Source: Rhodoferax sp.
GTDB taxonomy: Bacteria > Pseudomonadota > Gammaproteobacteria > Burkholderiales > Burkholderiaceae_C
Direction of reading: 5' to 3'
Assembly: GCA_008015235.1 (NCBI GenBank)
Contig: SSFF01000015.1
Location: 1-58,726, forward strand
Length of the DNA stretch: 58,726 bases
The position numbers were made by a program, and so were the translations under genes. The notes beneath the pieces were generated by a model. It saw only the letters and a program-made list of their open reading frames with translations, was not told where the DNA came from and made no database searches. Below are positions 15,471-23,283 of the stretch, one piece after another (position 1 is the stretch's first letter; each line of letters opens with the position of its first letter).

Positions 15471-17651
15471 TCAGAGCCGCCAGCGGTGCCATCTGGCGGC
15501 CAGTCGCAGCAATCCTTCGGGCGTATGGGCGCGCCGCCAGGCACCTGCCGCGTATTTGGCCGATTCGCTCCACGTGGGGTAGGGGTGCACCGTGCCCAGA
15601 ATCTTGTTCAGACCCAATCCGTGCGTCATGGCCAGCGTGAACTCGGCCAGCAGCTCACCGGCGTGCCGACCGACGATGGTGGCACCCAGGATGCGGTCCT
15701 TGCCCGGTATCGTGAGCACCTGCACCCAGCCGTGTGCTTCACCGTCGCACAGGGCACGGTCCAGATCGTCCAGGCCGTAGCGCGTGACTTCGAAGGCGAT
15801 GCCCTGGGCCTGGGCCTCCTGCACGTTCAGTCCCACACGGGCCACTTCCGGGTCGACAAAAGTGACGGAAGGTATGGATCGATAGTCGGCCTTGAAGCGG
15901 TGAAGGCCGCCGAGTAGCGCATTGACACTGGCGTACCAGGCCTGGTGCGCGGCGGTGTGCGTGAGCTGGTAGGGCCCGGCCACGTCGCCCGCTGCGTAGA
16001 TGTGTGGAAAACGGGTTTGCAGGTAGGCGTTGGTGGGTGCCGTGGCTGCGGCGGGAATGCCCAGGGCTTCGAGCCCGAAGCCCGTGAGCCGGGGTTTGCG
16101 GCCCACGGCGCACAGCAAGTCGTCAAAGGCGACGGCCTCTTCAGCGCCGTCGCGTGCCAGGACCAACAGCTTTTCTCCAGCGCGGTGTTCGCAGCGCAGG
16201 GCCAGGGTGGCGGTGCGTACCTCGACGCCATCGGCGACCAGGGCCGCCTCCACTGCAGTACTGACCTCGGGGTCTTCACGCAGCAGCAGGCGTGCTGTAG
16301 CTTCGACCAGCACCACCTGGCTGCCGAGCCGTGCCAGGGCCTGGGCCAGTTCACAGCCGATCGGTCCGCCGCCCAGCACCACCAGGCGTGCTGGTGGGGA
16401 TTCTCGGTGGCGCAGCGCATCCCACAAGGTTTCGCTGGTCAGGTAGCCCACGTCGGCCAGTCCGGGCAAGGGGGGGACGACCGGGCTGGCCCCGGTGGCC
16501 AGGACGATGCTGCGCGCGCTGAGCGTGCGCACCGTGCCGTCGGGCAGGGCGATGTCCACGTGCCATGGCGTGCGCAGCGTGGCGTAGCCTTGCAGCACCT
16601 CGACCCCCAGTGCGGTATAGCGCTGTGCGCTGTCGTGCGGGGCGATGGACGCGATGGCGGCATCGACGTGTTGCATCACTTTTTTGAAAGAAATCGGGCT
16701 GTAGCCCGCATGTTCAATGTGCAGTCCACTATCAATACCATAGCGTTCTGCGTGCCGGAGCTGGTGTGCCAGGTGGGCGCTTCGAATCAGGGCCTTGCTG
16801 GGCACGCAGCCGGTGTTCAGGCAGTCGCCTCCCAGGGCCTTTGCTTCCACCAGGGTGACCTTGGCTTTCAGTGCCGAGCCGATGTAGGCCGATACCAGCC
16901 CGGCCGCACCGCCGCCAATGACGATGAGGTTGCGGTCGAACCGGCGTGGACGTTGCGCGGCCCAGGGGGTCAGCACCTGGCGGCGCGCATGCCACGCCAG
17001 GCCGGAGCGGGCCAGCAGCGGAAACAGGCCCAGCAGCACGAAGGCACCGAGCAGCCCTGGACTGGCCACATCGGCGAGGCTGTGCAGCTGGCCCAGCTGT
17101 GTGCCGGCGTTCACGTACACCGCGGTACCTGGCAGCATGCCCAGTTGGCTGACCCAGAAGAAGGTCCCGCTGCGCATGGTGGTCAGTCCCATGGCAAGGT
17201 TGATGGCAAAGAACGGCACCACCGGAATCAGGCGCAGGCTCAGCAGGTACCAGACCCCGTCGCGTGCGAGGCCGGCGTTGATCTCCGCCATGCGGGTGTG
17301 CAGGCGTTTCTGCACCGTGTCGCGCAGCAGCGTGCGGGCACTCCAGAACGCCAGCGTGGCACCCAGGGTGGAGGCAAACGACACCAGCAGCAGCCCCCAC
17401 CCCAGCCCCATTACGGCGCCACCGACCAAGGTCAGTGCCACCGCACCGGGAAAGGACACGGCGGTGAGCAGCACATAGAGCACGAAGAATCCCGCGCGCA
17501 TGCTCCAGGGGTTCTCGGCATACCAGCCTTCCAGGCCCTGGCGTTGCGCCTGCAGGGCTTCCAGCGTGAGGTAGCGTTGTATGTCCAGGGCCCACATGGT
17601 GGCGCTCAGCAACACCAGTGCGGCCAGGACGACGGCTTTGCGGGTGTTCAT
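15471..17651 (-). CDS. Fusion of TVP38/TMEM64 membrane domain and mercuric-reductase-like flavoprotein
   Basis: The 726-residue protein starts at ATG 17651, overlapping the stop of the CDP-alcohol transferase gene in ATGA. Residues ~1-230 hold about six helices of the TVP38/SNARE-associated (DedA-like) family, including FPGAVALTLVGGAVMG and LRLIPVVPFFAINLAMG. Residues ~245-726 are a class I disulfide reductase: VIGGGAAGLVSAYIG, redox pair GGDCLNTGCVPS, NAD site VVLGGGPIGCELAQAL, GDVAGPYQLTHTA, and a dimerisation domain with HPYPTWSE. The metal-binding C-terminal cysteines of true mercuric reductases are absent, so the electron acceptor is unknown. Confidence 0.88.
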   Translation of the reverse strand: MNTRKAVVLAALVLLSATMWALDIQRYLTLEALQAQRQGLEGWYAENPWSMRAGFFVLYVLLTAVSFPGAVALTLVGGAVMGLGWGLLLVSFASTLGATLAFWSARTLLRDTVQKRLHTRMAEINAGLARDGVWYLLSLRLIPVVPFFAINLAMGLTTMRSGTFFWVSQLGMLPGTAVYVNAGTQLGQLHSLADVASPGLLGAFVLLGLFPLLARSGLAWHARRQVLTPWAAQRPRRFDRNLIVIGGGAAGLVSAYIGSALKAKVTLVEAKALGGDCLNTGCVPSKALIRSAHLAHQLRHAERYGIDSGLHIEHAGYSPISFKKVMQHVDAAIASIAPHDSAQRYTALGVEVLQGYATLRTPWHVDIALPDGTVRTLSARSIVLATGASPVVPPLPGLADVGYLTSETLWDALRHRESPPARLVVLGGGPIGCELAQALARLGSQVVLVEATARLLLREDPEVSTAVEAALVADGVEVRTATLALRCEHRAGEKLLVLARDGAEEAVAFDDLLCAVGRKPRLTGFGLEALGIPAAATAPTNAYLQTRFPHIYAAGDVAGPYQLTHTAAHQAWYASVNALLGGLHRFKADYRSIPSVTFVDPEVARVGLNVQEAQAQGIAFEVTRYGLDDLDRALCDGEAHGWVQVLTIPGKDRILGATIVGRHAGELLAEFTLAMTHGLGLNKILGTVHPYPTWSESAKYAAGAWRRAHTPEGLLRLAARWHRWRL
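16713..16744 (-). repeat. Short interspersed palindromic repeat, copy F (inside a gene)
   Basis: On the minus strand GCTATGGTATTGATAG is followed by TGGACTGCACATT. It encodes RYGIDSGLHI in the flavoprotein. Copy B at 26310 encodes SYAIDSGLRK in the corresponding frame. Confidence 0.45.
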
Positions 17652-18253
17652 TGGAAACTGCGCCAACCCCACCAGATGCGGGTCAGGGTCGTGATGCCGC
17701 ACAAGGCAGCAAAGCCAAAGGCCAGGGTGGCGAAGTGCTGCGGCCACAGGCACATGGCGACGAAGCAGGCCAGGGTCTCCGCCCCCTCGGTCAGTCCGCC
17801 CAGAAAGTAGAAGGACTTGTCGGGGTAGGCGGTGCTGGCCATGCCGCGCTTGCCCGCCAGGACGGCAAAGGCCAGAAAGCTGGCGCCGGTGCCGATGAAC
17901 GCCGCCAGCAGCACGGCTGCGGCCAGGGCATTGGCAGACGGGTCGGCCACGGCAAAGGCCAGCGGAATGCTGGCATAGAACAGGAAGTCGAGCACGATGT
18001 CGAGAAAGGCACCTGCGTCGGTGGGCTGGCCCAGACGCGCCACGGCACCGTCCAGCCCGTCCAGGATTCTGGAGCCAATTATGGCCATGGTCCCTGCCAA
18101 ATAAGCGTGGGTAGCTATCAATACTGCAGCAGAAAGGCCCAGCAGAAATGCAATCAGCGTGAGCGCATTGGCACCCACACCCAGGCGTACCAGTACACGT
18201 GCCAAAGGGTCCAGCAGGCGTTGCAGGTGGGGCAGGGCGTGGCGGTCGAGCAT
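17648..18253 (-). CDS. CDP-alcohol phosphatidyltransferase family protein
   Basis: The 201-residue integral membrane enzyme starts at ATG 18253 (MLDRHALPHLQRLLDPLA). It carries the family signature DGLDGAVAR...GAFLDIVLD, with the four metal-binding Asp residues, and about six hydrophobic helices. Members join a CDP-diacylglycerol or similar donor to an alcohol such as glycerol phosphate, serine or inositol; which one cannot be read here. The stop overlaps the start of the TVP38-flavoprotein fusion gene (ATGA), so the two are translationally coupled, which hints at membrane-lipid work for the fusion. Confidence 0.88.
   Translation of the reverse strand: MLDRHALPHLQRLLDPLARVLVRLGVGANALTLIAFLLGLSAAVLIATHAYLAGTMAIIGSRILDGLDGAVARLGQPTDAGAFLDIVLDFLFYASIPLAFAVADPSANALAAAVLLAAFIGTGASFLAFAVLAGKRGMASTAYPDKSFYFLGGLTEGAETLACFVAMCLWPQHFATLAFGFAALCGITTLTRIWWGWRSFQ
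18099..18127 (-). repeat. Short interspersed palindromic repeat, copy E (inside a gene)
   Basis: On the minus strand GCAGTATTGATAGCTACC leads into CACGCTTATTTGG. It encodes AVLIATHAYLAG, part of a membrane helix of the CDP-alcohol transferase, and resembles copy I in lolB, which also encodes an 'LIA' hydrophobic run. Confidence 0.45.
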
Positions 18254-18418
18254 GGTTCCTTGTGGGTGGAGCAGGTGGGTGAAGGTAGCAGATTCCATGC
18301 ACCCTGGTGCATGCGCCCATGCCGATCCGGCCTGCCCTGCGCGTTGCGCATGGAGGACAATGCCCGCCCAGGCGCTGCGGCGTCCTTCCACAACGGCATT
18401 TTCACTGGAGACCCTTGC

Positions 18419-19513
18419 ATGAACACGTCCTCCCTGACTCCCACCGCAGCATCCCGGCGCATCGTGGTCCTGGGCACCGGGGGCACCATCTCCGGGCGGG
18501 CCAGCCAGCAGGGGGACAACATCGGCTACACCGCCGGCGAAGTCGGCGTGGCGCAATTGCTGGAGTCGGCCGGTGCACTGCAGGCGGGTGCGCACACGCT
18601 GGTGGTGGAGCAGGTGGCCCAGATCGACAGCAAGGACATGTCCTTGGCGTTGTGGCAGCAGCTGGCGGCGCGCTGCACCCACTGGCTGGCGCAGGACGAC
18701 GTGGCCGCGATCGTCATCACCCACGGTACCGATACGCTGGAGGAAACGGCGTTCTTTCTGCACACTGTCCTGCAGCCGCGCAAGCCGGTGGTGCTGACCT
18801 GCGCCATGCGCCCGTCCTCCGCCCTGGTGCCCGACGGCCCGCAAAACCTGCTCGATGCCATGGCGGTGGCCGGCACTGCAGGGGCACAGGGCGTGCTGGT
18901 GGTGTGTGCCGGCAAGGTGCATGCGGCGCGTGATGTGCAGAAAGTGCACAGCTACCAGCTTGATGCCTTCAGTTCCGGCATTCCCGGCCTGCTGGGCGTG
19001 GTCGAGGAAGGCCGCCTGCGGCGCCTGCGTCCGTGGCCCGGCAGTGCCGAAGACCGGGCCCTGCAGAATGGCGCCGGGCCTTGGGACCTTACGCAGGAAG
19101 CGTTGCTGTGTCGGGTGCTGCACACCGCAGTGGCGGCCTGGCCGCGCGTGGAGGTGGTACTGAGCCATGCCGGTGCCAGCGGCCTGCTGGTCGATGCCCT
19201 GGTGGCACAGGGGGTGCAGGGCCTGGTGGTGTCTGCCACCGGCAATGGCACGGTGCACAGCGAGTTGCAGGTTGCCCTCTTGCGGGCTACGGCGGCGGGG
19301 GTGCGCGTGCTGCGCGCCACGCGCTGCACCTTCGGCCAGGTACTGCCCACCGCAGTCGACACCCTGCCCGACAGCGCCGGACTGCAGCCGCTCAAGGCCC
19401 GCATTGCCCTGATGTTGGCACTGCTTCAGGAGGGTGTCTCAGTACCCGGTGGCGGAGTGGGGGGCTTGTCGGCACCGGACTCTTCCAGTATGGCATCCAG
19501 ACGCTCGGAATAG
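18419..19513 (+). CDS. L-asparaginase
   Basis: The 364-residue enzyme hydrolyses asparagine to aspartate and ammonia. Both active-site motifs are present: VVLGTGGTISGRA near the N-terminus, with the nucleophilic Thr, and ITHGTDTLEETAFF, with the Thr-Asp pair. Start 18419 follows GGAG by 8 bases; the frame is open far upstream, but that part is antisense to the CDP-alcohol gene. No signal peptide is seen, so it is probably cytoplasmic, although the sequence resembles the type II group in length. Its last 88 bp overlap the converging anti-sigma gene. Confidence 0.92.
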   Translation: MNTSSLTPTAASRRIVVLGTGGTISGRASQQGDNIGYTAGEVGVAQLLESAGALQAGAHTLVVEQVAQIDSKDMSLALWQQLAARCTHWLAQDDVAAIVITHGTDTLEETAFFLHTVLQPRKPVVLTCAMRPSSALVPDGPQNLLDAMAVAGTAGAQGVLVVCAGKVHAARDVQKVHSYQLDAFSSGIPGLLGVVEEGRLRRLRPWPGSAEDRALQNGAGPWDLTQEALLCRVLHTAVAAWPRVEVVLSHAGASGLLVDALVAQGVQGLVVSATGNGTVHSELQVALLRATAAGVRVLRATRCTFGQVLPTAVDTLPDSAGLQPLKARIALMLALLQEGVSVPGGGVGGLSAPDSSSMASRRSE

Positions 19514-19671
19514 GCGCGCATGGTCTGACGCAGGAAGGGCACCTGCAGGCTGAAGTTTTTGCAGCCATCGCACCACAACAGATGCAAACGCAGCGTCAGG
19601 CGCTCCCGGGTCGACAGCGGGCGTTCTTGTTTTTCGGAGATCAGCCGGGTGGCTTGGCGACAGTTCAGCAT
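19426..19671 (-). CDS. Zinc-finger anti-sigma factor of the bufferin locus
   Basis: The 81-residue protein carries the anti-sigma zinc motif as an early Cys (MLNCRQATRLIS) and HLLWCDGC (H-x3-C-x2-C). The C-terminal half has no membrane helix, so this is a soluble zf-HC2-type regulator. Start 19671 lies 7 bp inside the sigma-factor gene, giving tight coupling. It is expected to hold the ECF sigma factor until a signal, probably metal-related given the target operon, releases it. Its 3' end runs into the asparaginase gene on the other strand. Confidence 0.8.
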   Translation of the reverse strand: MLNCRQATRLISEKQERPLSTRERLTLRLHLLWCDGCKNFSLQVPFLRQTMRAYSERLDAILEESGADKPPTPPPGTETPS

Positions 19672-20264
19672 GTGGCTTCTCCTGCGATGAACCAGCGGTT
19701 TTCCAGACACTCGCGCAGGCGCAAACGGGCGCGATGCAATACAACGTGCAGGTTGGTGGTGGTGATGCCCAGCTCAGTGCAGACCTCGGAGCTGTCCAGG
19801 CCCACATACTCCCGCATCATGAAGGCGCGCCCTTGCTGGGGTGGCAGGCCGTTCAGGCACAGTTCGAACACTTTCCAGAACTGTTTGTCTTCCAGGGCTG
19901 TGGTGGGGCTGCCCCATGGGGCAGGGTGCTCGTCGGCGGCCCACATGCCGCGGTGGTCAAAAAGCTCGCCCAGATCGGCTTCCTCGTCGGCATCACCCAT
20001 TTGCACATTGGTAGACACCAGGCGCTGGCGGCTGCGCAGTGCATCGGCAATCTTGTGTTTGAGGATGGCGAACACCCAGGTCTTGAATGCGGCCTTGCCG
20101 GCATAGGCGGCCTGGTTCTTGAATGCGCCCATGAGCGCCTCCTGCACCGCGTCTTCGGCCCATTGGGTGTCACCCAGCTGCAAGGTGGCAAAGCGGTGCA
20201 TGCTGCGCCGCAGGGTATGGAGTTCCTCGTTGTCCACGAGTTGGGAAGTCATTTGGGGGGGCAT
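19665..20264 (-). CDS. ECF-type RNA polymerase sigma factor
   Basis: The 199-residue protein has sigma region 2 (DTQWAEDAVQEALMGAFKN...KTWVFAILKHKIADALR) and region 4 (LPPQQGRAFMMREYVGLDSSEVCTELGITTTNLHVVLHRARLRLRECL). Start 20264 (MPPQM) fits the candidate promoter at 20282-20310; ATG 20252 is an alternative, and the frame upstream would cross that promoter. It is divergent from the bufferin genes and cotranscribed with its anti-sigma factor. ECF factors of this kind drive DUF2282/DUF692 operons in other Proteobacteria, such as SigF of Caulobacter as I recall. Confidence 0.88.
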   Translation of the reverse strand: MPPQMTSQLVDNEELHTLRRSMHRFATLQLGDTQWAEDAVQEALMGAFKNQAAYAGKAAFKTWVFAILKHKIADALRSRQRLVSTNVQMGDADEEADLGELFDHRGMWAADEHPAPWGSPTTALEDKQFWKVFELCLNGLPPQQGRAFMMREYVGLDSSEVCTELGITTTNLHVVLHRARLRLRECLENRWFIAGEATC

Positions 20265-20281
20265 CCGGTTGGTGTAGCGCT

Positions 20282-20310
20282 TGGTCGCTGCGCAGGTGGA
20301 AAAGCTTACA
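20282..20310 (-). promoter_or_regulatory. Candidate ECF promoter for the sigma/anti-sigma genes
   Basis: On the minus strand TGTAAG (20310-20305) is followed after 17 bases by CGACCA (20287-20282). This mirrors the element at 20333-20360 serving the opposite operon. It would start transcription about 10-25 bases before the sigma-factor start codon, consistent with autoregulation. Confidence 0.4.
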
Positions 20311-20332
20311 GCGAAAAGAAAAAACAAATTTT

Positions 20333-20360
20333 TGTAAGAGATGCCGTGTGGCTGCGACTA
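20333..20360 (+). promoter_or_regulatory. Candidate ECF promoter for the bufferin operon
   Basis: TGTAAG (20333-20338) is followed after 16 bases by CGACTA (20355-20360), spacing normal for ECF sigma factors. TGTAAG and the CTTACA at 20305-20310 form an inverted repeat, giving a matched element for each divergent operon. The leader to the bufA start would be about 55 nt. Confidence 0.4.
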
Positions 20361-20421
20361 CTGCACAACAAGGCACGAAAACTGGCTTGTTGATGTAACC
20401 ACTGATCTATAGGAGCAACTT

Positions 20422-20742
20422 ATGAGCAACGCATTGAATCACCGCACCACCACCCAACTCGCATCCGGCGCTGCACTGGCCTTGACCCTGGGCGCCGCGC
20501 TGGCGCTGGTCGCCAGCCCTGCAGCGGCGCAGAACATGGAAAAGGAAAAGTGCTTCGGCGTGGCATTGAAGGGCAAGAACGACTGCGCTGCGGGCCCTGG
20601 CACCACCTGCGCCGGTACCTCCAAGGTGGACTACCAGGGCAATGCATGGTCGTACGTGCCCAAAGGCACGTGCGAGAAGACCGCCGCGCCCAAATCGCCC
20701 ACGGGCATGGGCCAACTGGCCGCCTTCAAGGAAAAGGCCTGA
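20422..20742 (+). CDS. bufA1: DUF2282 bufferin-type RiPP precursor
   Basis: The 106-residue precursor has a Sec signal peptide (residues ~15-36, ending SPAAA before Q37). Its short mature part holds four cysteines, Cys44, Cys55, Cys63 and Cys84, in the DUF2282 pattern [14 protein letters not shown]...TTCAGT...YVPKGTCE. In described bufferins the DUF692 enzyme converts such cysteines to heterocycles that bind copper, and the peptide is exported to the periplasm to protect against copper. TAGGAGCAACTT gives a good ribosome site. The order bufA-bufB-bufC-doxX matches known loci. The modification itself is inferred. Confidence 0.9.
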   Translation: MSNALNHRTTTQLASGAALALTLGAALALVASPAAAQNMEKEKCFGVALKGKNDCAAGPGTTCAGTSKVDYQGNAWSYVPKGTCEKTAAPKSPTGMGQLAAFKEKA

Positions 20743-20756
20743 GTTCGCGCCGCGCC

Positions 20757-21593
20757 ATGGAATCTCTATGCGTGGGTGTGGGGCTCAAGCCCGCGCACTT
20801 TGCCGACATCCATGCGCTGCCCACGGCGCTGGGTTTCTTTGAAATCCATGCGGAAAACTACCTGGTGGCCGGTGGCCCCTTGCACCATCACCTGGCCCGC
20901 ATCCGCGCGCGCTTTCCCTTGAGCATCCATGGCGTGGGTTTGTCCATTGGTGGTGTAGACCCGCTCGATGCCGAGCACCTGGACGCTGTGGCGGCCTTGG
21001 TGCGGCGGTACGAGCCAGCGTTGTTCTCGGAACATCTGGCCTGGTCCAGCCATGGTGGGGTGTACTTCAACGACCTGCTGCCTGCACCCTACAACCAGGC
21101 CGCGCTGCAGCAGGTATGTACGCACATTCACCAAGTGCAGGAGCGCATGGGCCGCACCATGCTGCTGGAAAACCCGTCCACCTACGTGGAGTTTGCCAGC
21201 TCCACCTGGGGCGAGGGTGATTTCCTGCGGGAAGTGTTGCAGCGCACAGGCTGTGGCTTGTTGCTGGACGTGAACAACGTCTATGTGTCGGCCATCAACC
21301 ATGGGCGCGACCCACTGCAAAGCCTGCGTGCAATGCCCTGTGCTGCGGCGCAGGAAATTCACCTGGCCGGGTTCGCCCACGACCAGGACTCTGCGGGCGA
21401 TGTGCTGCTCATCGACACCCACGGTGCCCCGGTAGCGCAGGCGGTGTGGGATTTGTACCGCCACGCATTGGCGCTGACTGGCCCGTGCCCCACGCTGATC
21501 GAGCGCGACAACGACGTGCCCAGCTTTCATGTGTTGGAGCAGGAGGCCCTGCAGGCCTTGGCATTGCTGCAGGCGCAGGAGGCCGCCGCATGA
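20757..21593 (+). CDS. bufB: DUF692/MNIO-type multinuclear iron oxidase (bufferin maturase)
   Basis: The 278-residue TIM-barrel protein begins MESLCVGVGLKPAHFADI, with start 20757 lying 14 bp after the precursor stop. Metal-ligand motifs of DUF692 are visible: FFEIHAENYL, SIHGVGLSIGG, FSEHLAWS, LLENPSTYVE, LLLDVNNVYV (with Asp and Asn), IHLAGFAHD, LIDTHGAPV and LIERDNDVP. MNIO enzymes use two or three iron ions and oxygen to rebuild cysteine residues in a bound precursor. It needs the DUF2063 partner, whose gene overlaps its stop (ATGA). Confidence 0.93.
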   Translation: MESLCVGVGLKPAHFADIHALPTALGFFEIHAENYLVAGGPLHHHLARIRARFPLSIHGVGLSIGGVDPLDAEHLDAVAALVRRYEPALFSEHLAWSSHGGVYFNDLLPAPYNQAALQQVCTHIHQVQERMGRTMLLENPSTYVEFASSTWGEGDFLREVLQRTGCGLLLDVNNVYVSAINHGRDPLQSLRAMPCAAAQEIHLAGFAHDQDSAGDVLLIDTHGAPVAQAVWDLYRHALALTGPCPTLIERDNDVPSFHVLEQEALQALALLQAQEAAA

Positions 21594-22366
21594 GCTTTCA
21601 GTCCGTCTGGGCGCAGGCCTTGCTCGCGCCCGCCCATCCCACGCCCACCGATCTGGTTACGCACAATGGCTCCGACCCCACGCGCCGCCTGGGCGTGTAC
21701 CGCAACAACGTGGTGGTCTCGCTGGTGGATGCGCTCGCCAGCACCTTCCCGGTGACGCAGCAACTGTTGGGCGAAGATTTTTTCCGCGCCATGGCGCAGG
21801 TCTTTGTGCGCCAGCAGCCCCCGCGTTCACCCGTGTTGGTGCGCTATGGTGAGCAGTTGCCAGCTTTCATTGCCCACTTTGCCCCGGCTGCGTCGGTGCC
21901 GTATGTGGGCGATGTGGCGCGTCTGGAGTGGCTGCGCTTGCAGGCCCTGCATGCGGCCGACGCGGTGCCGCTGGCGAAGGATGCCATTTCCCACTGCATG
22001 GCCGACCCTGAAGCCTTGGCGCGCACGCGCTGGCAGTTGGCCCCCAGCCTGCATCTTTTTTCCTCACCCTTTGCGGCTGTGTCGTTGTGGGCGGCACACC
22101 AGGAGGGTAGCGGCTTGGCCCTGGAAAGCGTGGGTGTGGAACAGGCTGAGAGCGCCTGGATTTTTCGCAGCGACCTGGACGTGATGGTGTTGCAAACCGC
22201 ATCCGGCGCGCACGCCTTGGCCCAGGCCTTGCACGCGGGTGCGCCCTTGGGCGACGCTGTGGCGCAGGCGCAAGGACAGTACGATGACCTGGATGTTTCC
22301 CACGCCATGGCGCAGCTGTTGCGCCATGGTTTGGTAGTGGGGCTGGCGCTGGCAGCAATCGAATAA
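21590..22366 (+). CDS. bufC: DUF2063 partner protein of the MNIO enzyme
   Basis: The 258-residue soluble protein starts at ATG 21590, overlapping the bufB stop by 4 bp. It has the DUF2063 N-terminal helical domain (YRNNVVVSLVDALASTFPVTQQLLGEDFF, VPYVGDVARLEWLRLQALHA) and a C-terminal wHTH-like part. In characterised bufferin systems this partner binds the precursor leader or signal region and brings it to the MNIO enzyme. The tight coupling with bufB fits a 1:1 complex. Confidence 0.9.
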   Translation: MSFQSVWAQALLAPAHPTPTDLVTHNGSDPTRRLGVYRNNVVVSLVDALASTFPVTQQLLGEDFFRAMAQVFVRQQPPRSPVLVRYGEQLPAFIAHFAPAASVPYVGDVARLEWLRLQALHAADAVPLAKDAISHCMADPEALARTRWQLAPSLHLFSSPFAAVSLWAAHQEGSGLALESVGVEQAESAWIFRSDLDVMVLQTASGAHALAQALHAGAPLGDAVAQAQGQYDDLDVSHAMAQLLRHGLVVGLALAAIE

Positions 22367-22380
22367 CTTGGAGACTACCA

Positions 22381-22902
22381 ATGATCACCTCAACCAACAT
22401 GTCCACGCCAGGCCCCTTGGCGCGCGCGCGGGCCCTGCTCGAATCGCTTTACCGTGGCATTGGGGAATTGCCCAACACTGCGCTGGCCTTCGTGGCACGC
22501 TTTTCCATGGCTGCGGTGTTCTGGAAGTCCGGCCAAACCAAGGTGGAGGGGTTTGCGCTGGACATTGTCAGCGGTGAATTCCAGTGGGGCTGGCTGCGTT
22601 TGTCAGACAACGCCGTGGCGCTGTTTCGTGAGGAATACAAATTACCGTTCTTGTCACCCGAAATGGGTGCCTGGCTGGCGGCCACGGGTGAGCACGTGCT
22701 GCCGGCGTTGCTGCTGCTGGGCCTGGCCACCCGCTTGTCCGCCCTGGGTTTGTTGGGTATGACCCTGGTAATTCAGCTGTTGGTGTACCCCGGCGCCTAC
22801 CCTACGCACGGAACCTGGATGGCGGTGCTGCTGTACCTGATGGTGCACGGGCCGGGCCAATTGTCCTTGGACGCGTGGTTATACAGGAATTTCCACCGCT
22901 GA
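22381..22902 (+). CDS. DoxX-family membrane protein of the bufferin operon
   Basis: The 173-residue protein has about four membrane helices (LAFVARFSMAAVFWKSGQTK, HVLPALLLLGLATRLSALGLLGM, LVIQLLVYPGAYPTHGTWMAVLLYLMVHGPG) and matches the DoxX/TQO-small-subunit family. It lies 14 bp after bufC. DoxX proteins often close DUF2282/DUF692 operons; their role there is not settled, with electron transfer at the quinone level suggested. It is in the inner membrane. Confidence 0.88.
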   Translation: MITSTNMSTPGPLARARALLESLYRGIGELPNTALAFVARFSMAAVFWKSGQTKVEGFALDIVSGEFQWGWLRLSDNAVALFREEYKLPFLSPEMGAWLAATGEHVLPALLLLGLATRLSALGLLGMTLVIQLLVYPGAYPTHGTWMAVLLYLMVHGPGQLSLDAWLYRNFHR

Positions 22903-22911
22903 GGACTTGTT

Positions 22912-22932
22912 GCTTGGCACACCATGCCAAGC
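22912..22932 (+). terminator. Stem-loop after the bufferin operon
   Basis: GCTTGGCA (22912-22919), loop CACCA, TGCCAAGC (22925-22932) form a perfect 8-bp stem 9 bp after the doxX stop. There is no T-run, so it may be a processing or weak termination signal, and the next gene starts 20 bp later. Confidence 0.4.
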
Positions 22933-22952
22933 GCCTATTGCATACTCTTCCC

Positions 22953-23261
22953 ATGCCATTACAGCCTGTTAGCCCCGTCAGTGACTTGCCCAACCTGGGG
23001 CAACAGTCGTGCAAGTGGCTGGCAGCCATTGGCATCACCACGGCAGAGCAGCTGTGTGCCCAAGATCCGTTTGAAGTGTTTGTTCAGCTCAAGGAGACTC
23101 AGCCCCAGCTGTCCCTGAACATGCTGTATGCACTGATCGGCGCGGTGGAGGGCATGCATTGGCAGCAGGTGCAACGCGAGCGCCGGGCCGAGATCCTCAT
23201 GCGCCTGGACGACCTGGGCCTCCTGGCCCGCAAGCCACTGCGGTCTACAGCAGGAAAATGA
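22953..23261 (+). CDS. TfoX C-terminal domain protein
   Basis: The 102-residue protein starts at ATG 22953 (MPLQPVSPVSDLPNLGQQSCKWL). It has the TfoX/Sxy C-terminal helix-hairpin pattern: 'LPNLG..S..WL..IGI.T..QL', 'DPFEVFVQLKET', 'SLNMLYALIGAVEGMHWQ'. The N-terminal TfoX domain is missing, as in many stand-alone family members. These helical domains resemble DNA-binding helix-hairpin-helix modules; a competence role should not be assumed. Confidence 0.82.
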   Translation: MPLQPVSPVSDLPNLGQQSCKWLAAIGITTAEQLCAQDPFEVFVQLKETQPQLSLNMLYALIGAVEGMHWQQVQRERRAEILMRLDDLGLLARKPLRSTAGK

Positions 23262-23283
23262 CCGGCGCACCGGTCAATCTGGC

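Noticed and set aside
15471..17651. Mercuric reductase assignment
   Set aside because: The flavoprotein half has the N-terminal redox pair but no C-terminal vicinal cysteines, and there are no mer genes nearby.
15945..17810. 621-codon plus-strand frame opposite the TVP38-flavoprotein gene
   Set aside because: Shadow of a well-supported gene; low-complexity translation.
20394..20421. Second TGTAACC box just before bufA as the ECF -35 element
   Set aside because: A -10 box at normal spacing would fall on or past the start codon, so it cannot serve bufA.
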